Source: Cenococcum geophilum 1.58
Lineage: Eukaryota > Ascomycota > Dothideomycetes > Gloniales > Gloniaceae
Assembly: GCA_001692895.1 (NCBI GenBank)
Contig: KV748298.1
Location: forward strand, 62,001-126,000
DNA: 64,000 bases
Direction of reading: 5' to 3'
Shown here: in pieces, positions 57,540-64,000 of the stretch
Layout of the letters: each line of letters starts with the position of its first letter
Numbering within the stretch: the first letter of the stretch is position 1
Position numbers and translations under genes: made by a program
The notes under the pieces: model-generated
What the model was told of the DNA's origin: nothing
The model's input: only the letters and a program-made list of their open reading frames with translations
Databases searched by the model: none

Positions 57540-58240
57540 GTTTAAAGCATTAATAGATAGTAAAGCAATAAGAAACTATATCTTACTAGCAGTAGTTAAA
57601 AGGATAGGGCTACCGCATAGATAGAGAGAGCACTTGTATTTACTAGTTACAATTTTAGGAAATCTAATAGCCTATAAAGGAGGTATTATTAATCTTAAAA
57701 TAGGACCTATTTAGATAACTATTAAAGAAAGATAGATTGAGATGTCCTTTAATATATTACCATTAGGGAATAATAAGGCAGTATTAGGAATACAATCTAA
57801 AGATTAATTAGGTTACAGGTTAGGTCAATATTAAAAATACTTAACGCTGTAAGATGCGATAACAAGCCAAGATGGTATAGTACTAAGTAGGAGCAACCTA
57901 TAAAGAAACAGATAAAGGACTAAGTTATATACTAAAAAGATACTATAAGTATAGTAAGAAACTATAGTTACTAGAAAGTAAGAAGCTGTTAGAATATATA
58001 GCATAGGACTATAAGATAGAATTAGAACTAAAAATAAGTCTAAGGTTCTTTCTAATCTATAAGCTTACTAAAGAGGAAGAAAAAGCACTAAAAGAGTTTA
58101 TCTAGGAGAACTTATAAAAGGGATATATTAAACCATTATAGTTACTAGTAGGTTATCTAGTATTATTCGTATTAAAGAAGAATGGGAAACTTAGGCTATA
58201 CATTAACTATAGACAGTTAAATAGCATTACTAGAAAGGAT
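57540..58240 (+). pseudogene. pol: D4 protease and N-terminal RT, truncated
   Basis: The protease active site near 57548 reads IDSKA for IDSGA. A region homologous to 13400-13567 plus 25578-25700 of D1 is read continuously here, which proves the B2 insertion point. RT starts near 57950, with the typical LRLYINYRQLN-like word near 58190, and breaks at 58240 before the catalytic box. Confidence 0.8.
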
Positions 58241-58269
58241 AGGAGGCACTAGAACGGTAGCCAGCAGAG
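58241..58269. other. Junction between D4 and minisatellite
   Basis: GGCACTAGAACGGTAGCC-type sequence with no match to D1. It is probably a diverged first repeat unit. The break in D4 lies here. Confidence 0.4.
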
Positions 58270-58449
58270 GACCGTTGCTAGAACTAGATAACTATCGCTA
58301 AAACCAGACGACCGTCGCCGTCGCCAGACGACTGTCGCCAGAGATAGACAACCGTCGCTAGAGCCAGACGACCGTCGCCAGAACCAGACGACTGTTACCA
58401 GAACTGGACGACCGTCGCTAGAGCCAGACAACCGTCACCAGAACCAGAC
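58270..58449. repeat. 20-bp minisatellite, nine units
   Basis: Units start at 58270 and every 20 bases to 58430; the consensus is near GACCGTCGCCAGAACCAGAC. Variation is by transitions and small changes. It is C/G-rich with many CpG, unlike the rest. Open frames on the minus strand here are by-products of the repeat. Confidence 0.9.
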
Positions 58450-58479
58450 GACAACGACTAGCCAGCGAACACTATAAAC

Positions 58480-58501
58480 GATTCGATCGATCGATCGAAT
58501 C
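58480..58501. repeat. 22-bp perfect palindrome of CGAT units
   Basis: A GATTCGAT...ATCGAATC palindrome with four CGAT cores, located exactly between the two minisatellites. Confidence 0.85.
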
Positions 58502-58509
58502 AAGGTAGC

Positions 58510-58920
58510 ATAGACAGGTAGGCACAAACAGGGAGATACTGACGGGTAGGCAGATGCAGACAGGTAAGTAGATGCAGACAGGTAAGTAGATGCAGATAGG
58601 TAAGCAGATGCAGATAGGCAAGCAGATGCAGATAGGTAGGTAGATACTAACGGGTAGGCAGATATAGACAGGTAGGCAGATGTAAATAGGTAGGCGATAT
58701 AGACGGTAGGCAATGCAGATAGGTAAGTAGATACAAATAGATAAGTAGATATAGATAGGCAAGCAGATGTAGATAGGTAGACAGATGCTAACGGGTAGGT
58801 AGATATAGATAGGTAGGCAGATGCAAATAGGTAGGCGATGTAGACGGTAGGTAATGCAGATAGGTAGGCAATGCAGGCAGGTAGGTAGATAGGTAGGTAA
58901 GTTAATAGGTAGATAGGTAG
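58510..58920. repeat. 18-bp minisatellite with higher-order period of about 141 bp
   Basis: The basic unit is near GATAGGTAGGCAGATGCA. Variant units with ACGGGTAGG (about 58650, 58793), GGCGATRTAGACGGTAGG (58691, 58832) and AATGCAGATAGG recur in the same order about 141 bases apart, showing a higher-order repeat. It ends in short TAGGTAGA units near 58880-58920. Minus-strand open frames (Ser/Ala/Tyr repeats) are artefacts. Confidence 0.88.
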
Positions 58921-59073
58921 AAGAGAACCATCACTATATTATATTAAATTACCTAAAATAATATTATTTATTTTGCTAGCCTTATAAATAGCTTTAAAGT
59001 GGCTTTTATTTATTTAAAATATGCTATTAGTATAAAATAGGTAAATATAATTGTGGTTGCCAAATACGTAGAA
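58921..59073. other. AT-rich segment without recognised feature
   Basis: Low-complexity AT-rich DNA between the minisatellite and the LINE tail. It has no match elsewhere in the window and no frame. Confidence 0.5.
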
Positions 59074-59242
59074 TTTTTTTTTAATCCATTATATTATACT
59101 ACATACAATACTGCGTATGCAGCCTTAGGCTATAGCGCTATAGTTCTATATATATATATCCTTTCTAGGCAGCTTAATATATACTAGTAGCTATATCCTA
59201 GTAGTTTATAAACCCCTAAACTAGGGGCTTATAGTTCCTTAG
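59074..59242 (-). mobile_element. H2: 5'-truncated LINE tail with poly(A)
   Basis: On the minus strand it ends in nine A (T-run 59074-59082). It is homologous to H1 3' UTR 52480-52589 and 52855-52920, lacking the 265 bp between. Severe 5' truncation and poly(A) are classic for target-primed reverse transcription. The right border is the LTR of I. Confidence 0.85.
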
Positions 59243-59427
59243 TATTACAGTGCTGCAATAAAGTAGACTAAATAACTACGTTATAGTATAAAGAGGAGAA
59301 GAAGGTGAAAGGGGTATTATATATAAATAGTAGGGCTAGCCGCTAAGGCGCTAGTAGTGGGCCAGCCAACGGTAGGAAATAGTACAAGACAGTATGGAAT
59401 AGTATGCGATAAGTTAGTGCCGTAATA
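59243..59427 (-). repeat. 3' LTR of I (185 bp)
   Basis: Plus-strand ends are TATTACAGTGC and GTGCCGTAATA, which are inverse to each other apart from one RIP-type change. There is a TATATA run near 59310. The partner is outside the window. Confidence 0.75.
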
Positions 59428-59441
59428 GTACTCCCCTCCCT
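59428..59441 (-). other. Polypurine tract of I
   Basis: Plus-strand GTACTCCCCTCCCT, a G/A run on the element strand. Confidence 0.75.
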
Positions 59442-59830
59442 AAAAGGTTTGGTCCCTAAACCGAATAGGTAACTTTAAACTAAATAAGTAACTCTAAAAA
59501 CACGTAATGCGCGTTTTTTATCGTAAAGATGTTAGTTCCGCTTACCGCCCTTAACCGGGCTAATGGCGATTTTTTATTTCGTGGATAGAAAATCCTAATT
59601 AGTCGGCTTAGTAAATAGAGTTGGCAGAATTCTACGCCGCCATTTAAATTGGTCTAGTACTACGCCTTTAGCAAGAATCTAACTAATTAAACAACTTTAA
59701 CTGGCGGTTAAAGTTCTATAATATTTTAACTATTACGTAATTAACCTTAGCGTAATAACTCTCCCTTATTTTATACCTAGTTTAGGGGTCCTAGCTTCTT
59801 AGGGTGTTGCTTATAAAACTTTAGTAGTGC
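59442..59830 (-). other. 3' untranslated part of I
   Basis: No frame. The block at about 59555-59730 is shared with B1, B2 and G just before their polypurine tracts (words TTATCCCGGGGATGGAAAATC in B2 form; AACTTTAACTGGCGGTTAAAG). It holds an inverted repeat TTTAACCGCC/GGCGGTTAAA type. Confidence 0.5.
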
Positions 59831-59834
59831 GCGC

Positions 59835-62800
59835 TTACACCCTTTTAGGGATTTTTTGGGTTCTTAGGTTTCCTTACTATAATACTTCTACTTAATATAA
59901 TATGTTAAGCCATGCTCGTCTATTTATTTATCGTGTATATTAAAAATCTTCTTAAATTCCCACTTATCTATAATATTACCGTCGTTATCCCTTTTGGCTA
60001 TTCTACCTATAATATTATAACGTTCTTCTTTATTAATACGTGCTTGGCCAGGGATCTTTTTAGGGAACTAGAGTTAGACTTTTAAAGTATAGAAAGACTT
60101 ATTAATATAGATATAGTTTAGGAGATCCACTATAACTAATCCTTTATAGGTAGCTAAGACAGGCTAGGGTCCATTTTAGTTATTAACCTACTTTCTCTTA
60201 GGCTGGTTAGTCTTTATATTTTTAAGGCTAACTATAACTATATTATCCTTTTTAAATATTATACCTTTATCCCGTTTTATATTGGCGTTATCTTTATAGC
60301 GTTGCTAGGAGATATAAGCTAGGGCCTTAAGCTAAGTTAGGATACGCTTAAAGCGGTTTATAATAGTATTAGCTTATAGGTACTTCTTCTTTATATATAC
60401 GGATAGGGCTAATGGCTAGGGGCCCGCTAGTTTAACGCCTAGACGTAGGTTATAGCTATAATTAGCAAAAAACGGTAAGATTTCGGTAGTCTTATTAACC
60501 TGGTTATTTGTGGTAAACTTAGTAAGGGGGAGCTAATTTACCTAGTTATCTTAGGTAAAGCTTACAAAGGCGCGTAGGTACTTATTTATTGCTGTATTAA
60601 TAATCTTAGTTTAGCTATCTATTTTAGGGTGCTATACGGAACTAGGGCTTAGGGTTACTTTTAGGCGTTAGTTTAGGCGATACTAGAAGTTAAAAACGAA
60701 TAAAGAACCTCTATTAGAAATAATAGTATTTAGGGCGCTATATAACTTATAGACAGTATAAATAAATGCTTTAACGAGCTTTTTAGTGTTTAGGTTAGTA
60801 ACAGGAATAAAGTATCTTATCTTTATTAGGCGGTTAATAACAACAAAAATATATCTATATGTTTTGCTGTTGCGAAGGCATTTAGGTAGGTTAATAACGT
60901 AGTTAATAAAGATATTAGTTTACGGGCGGACTGGTAGTTCTAGTAGTTTTAGGAAACCAGGCGGTACTAAGCGTAGGGTCTTTATACGGAAGTAAAGAGC
61001 GCAGTCTTTTATAAAGGTAGCTATAAACTATAAAATACCTAGCTACCAATAGGTTTAATTAAGGAGGTTTAGTGTCTTAACGTGGCCTAGGTGGCCTATA
61101 GGACCTAAACTGTATATGCGGTGTACAACTTCTAGTTAAAGTTTAGGTAAATTAGGGATAAATACTTAATTCCTATAGTAGATTAGGCCGTTAATAATTA
61201 AATATTTAAATTTGTTATAGCGGAGTAACTTCCTAATCTACTTAGGCTAACGGCGTGCTTTACGGCCTTCCTATTCGCGTAGTATAGCCAACATATCCCT
61301 AGCAAGTTTATTCTCCTTATAGGCATTCTTAATAAGCTCCTTAAGGGTTTTTTTCTTAGGTTCTAAGTCTATTACTATAATAAAATCTTTAACGCTTTAG
61401 TCTTAGGATTTGCTTAGCAGCTCTTCTAGGATAGTAGGGTTAACTTTCTTTGTTAGTAAAACAACGCGGTCTTAGTATTATAGACGTTTATTACTAGCAT
61501 TAGTAGGTGCTACGCCTAGGAGGCGGCTAAGAGCGTCTAGGATTATAGCTTTAGTACTAGGCCTATAGGTAATAACAAAATTAAATTAGGAAAGGAACTT
61601 AGCCTAGCGGACTTAGCGCTAGTTTAGTTATTTTATTATTATAAAGGTCTAGAGGTTTTTATAATCCGTAATAATTTTAAACGGCTACTTAGTTTCTTAT
61701 AGTTTGGGGCACTATTTTTTTAGCGCCTTAATAATTACTAGGAGCTCCTTATTATATATTTTATAATTATATTTAGGGGCTAAGTGCTTAATAGAGAAGA
61801 ATGCAACTGGCTTAAGCTTATTACTTTTATTAGCTTAGTAGAGCACTCTACCTAAAGCCTAGTTTAAGGCGTTTATCTCTACTATGGTCTTCTTTATATA
61901 GTCGTAATACGCTAGGACCGGCGCTGTAGTAAACGCTATTTTTAGGGTCTGGAATGCTTGTGCTTAATTAGGGCCCTATAGCCAGCTAGTGCTCTTCTTT
62001 AGTAGCCTAGTTATAGGTTTAACTATCTTAGAATAGCCTTAGATAAATTATTAGTAAAAGTTCGTAAAGCTAAGAAATTGCTATAGTTCTTTAACTAACG
62101 TCGGGTTCTTCTATTCCTATAAGGCCTGCACCTTCTTAGGGTCTATAGTTATACCGTTAGTAGAGATAATTAAGCTAAGGTATTTTATTTTAGTAGCATA
62201 AAACTTAGACTTATTAATATTAATCTAGAGTCCAGTATTACTAAGTCTTTAGATAATTTTGTTTATATATTTTATGTGCTTAGCGCGTGTTTTTAAGAAA
62301 ATAAGGACATTATTAAAATACGCAGTGCAGTAGTTGTTAAGGGCGTTGTATAAAATATAGTTAATATAGTTCTAGAATATAGCGGGTATATTATAGAGAC
62401 TAAATAGTGTAACTAATATTTTATAGAGCCCAAACTGGGTAATAAATGCTGTAAGCTACTTATAGCCCTCCGTAATCCGGATCCGGTTAAACGTAGCAAT
62501 TATATTAAGCTTAGTAAAGTATTTGGCACTATAGAGTATATTAAGTATTTTACGGATTAGCGGCAATAGGTACCGATTCTTAATAGTAACTATATTTAGG
62601 CCTTAGTAGTTATAGTAGATTTATATACTACCGCTAGGTTTTACGGTAAGAAGGAGTAGTATAATAGCTAGCTAGTAAGGTTAATTTGCGGATAAAACCT
62701 TTATCTAGTATCTCGTTAATCCACTTCTTTACGTAACTAAGTTTAGCGGGTAAAAGTAGTTTATTTTTATAATATAGAGCCTACTTTCTAGGTATAATCT

Positions 62801-63560
62801 CAATCTTATAGTCCTATAGTTGGTAAGGGGGTAGCTTATCTACGTTCTTAGGGAGGAAGTGTTTAATATATTTATAAAACTCCTTTAGCAGGCGTTATAA
62901 AATATTTTTATAGGTTAATTCTAGTTTGCCTTTTAGGAATTTTTTAATATTAGTATTAACTATTTTCCAGCGTAGAAACTTAGACTTAGTTTTTAGGTTT
63001 ATCTTAAGGAAGTTATGGAAATAAGGGGGTAGCGCTTTACGGGCTTCCTCTATTATATAGTTGCCTTCCACTAGCCAACGGAAAGACCTTTCTAATAGGT
63101 CTGGTACTTCTATTAGGCCTATAGGTAGCTCCTTAAGTAGCTATTAGTATTCTTCTTATTTAACCAGTTCTACTAGCTCCGCTATATAAATCCTTATTAC
63201 CTTTACGCCTTTTTATTTATAGAACTAGGTAAAGTTAATGGTATAAGTATATTTAATATCGTCTAAGTTAGGGCGTATCTGGTTCTCTAGTGCTATAACT
63301 AGGCTAGCATAGCTTAGTCGGCCTAGGGGGGCGGAAGCGAGGCGGCGGCCCTATATAGTACGCGTAGGAGACGGGTGTAAGGTTAGGCGTTATAGGGGGG
63401 AAGTCTTAATTACTCTGGTTTTAACCTTAGCTATAACGCTCTTAACTATTATATATGCGGTTATATATACGTATAGTAAATGTCTTAAAGTTAAGTGTCT
63501 TATTGCCTAACCTAGGTTAAGAGGGTATATATAGGGGACTTATAGTTCTAGTAGTGTTAT
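59835..63560 (-). pseudogene. pol: I pol: RT, RNase H, integrase, chromodomain
   Basis: Minus strand. RT at about 62050-62800, with NRYLLPLI-like start and catalytic box Y-F-N-N at 62309-62320. RNase H at about 61640-61990, with a YNYKIYNKELL word. Integrase at about 60400-61120: the zinc segment begins with HRIYSLGPIGHLGH near 61100 and the core has SNRGS for the second Asp. The chromodomain at about 59850-60010 reads KWEFKKIFNIHDK, then YYIK and EPKKSLKGC. Stops are fairly few, so this copy is moderately young. Confidence 0.88.
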
Positions 63561-63588
63561 AGTGCAGGTAGAAGACGGTAGATTACAG

Positions 63589-63706
63589 TAGGACTTAGTA
63601 GATAGTTGTGGTAGAACTTAGTAGATAATTGTAGTGGAACTTAGTAAACAGTTGCGGTAGGACTTAGTGGAAAGTTGCGGTAGATAGTTGCAGTGGAATT
63701 TAGTGG
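63589..63706. repeat. 23-bp tandem repeat in the protease-RT linker of I
   Basis: Units at 63589, 63612, 63635 and 63658 (TAGGACTTAGTRGATAGTTGYGG type), followed by partial units. They contain the same GGACTTAGT/AAGTTCTAC word found in LTRs of other families and in the E linker. Confidence 0.85.
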
Positions 63707-63739
63707 AATTTGTTTTCTTAGAGATGGGGTAGTGGTCTA

Positions 63740-64000
63740 GTCTTCTAGGATCTCCGCTTTATTTATTATATATATTAGTTTACTAGTATTAGGCACCTCT
63801 TCTACTATCGGTTAACGGTATTTAAGCGTTAGCCGTATAATGCGTCCGCATAGTGCTGCTCGGTTATAGTTAGGAATATACTATAGGAGATAGTTATAGG
63901 TACAGTAATTAGAGTTGAAGTTAGGCTCTAGGGCGGAGAAATCTATGCTTAGGTTATGCTTTTTAAGCTAGGGCATTCTAAGAATTACTAGTATTAAGGG
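63740..64000 (-). pseudogene. pol: I aspartic protease, C-terminal part
   Basis: On the minus strand from 64000: a PLILxxLxMPxLKKHN word, then IDFSALEP and NYCTYN, the end of a retropepsin domain and the start of the linker. The active-site DSG lies beyond the window. Confidence 0.65.

Larger units (their letters stand above)
53970..58240 (+). mobile_element. Element D4: 5' LTR to RT of a D copy, 3' truncated
   Basis: LTR 53970-54393, leader, gag, linker, protease and the start of RT. It ends abruptly at 58240 in the RT sequence (D1 continues at the same point as ATATTCTTTACC near 26122). It is the best copy for reading the D proteins. The left flank is H1, with TTTAG at 53965-53969 as the possible duplication; the right flank is minisatellite DNA. 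Confidence 0.88.
59243..64000 (-). mobile_element. Element I: Ty3/gypsy chromodomain retrotransposon, 5' part beyond the window
   Basis: 3' LTR 59243-59427, polypurine tract, then the minus-strand chromodomain, integrase, RNase H, RT and protease, running off the window at 64000. Gag and 5' LTR are not seen. CTTAG at 59238-59242 would be its duplication. The LTR ends (TRTTACRG...CCGTAAYA) resemble family A/C, but the protein sequence differs. It has the usual stops. Confidence 0.88.

Noticed and set aside
58270..58449. CRISPR-like array
   Set aside because: Units are contiguous with no spacers, in a fungal context; it is a minisatellite.
58249..58762. Three overlapping minus-strand frames of 60-96 codons
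   Set aside because: Products of minisatellite units whose length allows open frames; no start context or conservation.
1..64000. Host genes, tRNA, rRNA or a gene cluster
   Set aside because: All coherent protein signals trace to gag, pol, LINE ORF1 or the D antisense frame; no intact frame above about 100 codons.

Overview
The window looks like gene-poor, transposon-packed heterochromatin of a filamentous ascomycete (Pezizomycotina). No host gene, tRNA or rRNA was found. Two observations point to a fungus. First, the DNA is soaked in TpA, and almost every in-frame stop in the retroelement reading frames sits where a Gln or Trp codon is expected (CAA/CAG to TAA/TAG, TGG to TAG/TAA). This is the signature of repeat-induced point mutation (RIP). 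Second, the element types are typical of ascomycetes: Ty3/gypsy elements whose pol ends in a chromodomain, a Ty1/copia element with a CxxCxxxxG knuckle, and a Tad-like LINE ORF1.

Layout. Letters are my own family names. A (+, 1-11145, 5' end off-window) is a chromodomain gypsy element split by B1 (-, 986-6977). From 11146 to 35765 lies D1 (+), an old gypsy copy cut by a solo LTR J (12558-13060), by B2 (+, 13568-25577, itself cut by E, 17009-22963) and by the copia element F (+, 26363-32332). D1 abuts a second D copy, D2 (35766-43157), which is cut by C (-, 35885-41779, same family as A) and by a 519-bp MITE with TA duplications (42195-42713). D3 (+, from 43158) interrupts D2 and is cut by G (-, 45957-52448). 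A LINE fragment H1 (-, 52476-53969) follows, then D4 (+, 53970-58240), which stops inside its reverse transcriptase. After D4 come two minisatellites (58270-58449 and about 58500-58920), a 5'-truncated LINE tail H2 (59074-59242), and the 3' part of a gypsy element I (-, 59243 to the window end).

Six insertions were closed by matching their LTR pairs and 5-bp target duplications: B1, B2, C, F and G, plus E with a degenerate pair. This gives a relative order: D copies are the oldest; A, B2, C, F, G and J are younger; B1 and E are younger still.

The genes do not form a host pathway. They are gag and pol relics (protease, reverse transcriptase, RNase H, integrase, chromodomain), all disabled. 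The most interesting signals are the repeated use of GATAA-containing targets by unrelated elements inside D, an antisense reading frame between pol and the 3' LTR of family D, a MITE that has kept its CpG-rich sequence, a LINE with ORF1 but no ORF2, and variable 9-bp repeats at one position of the D LTR.
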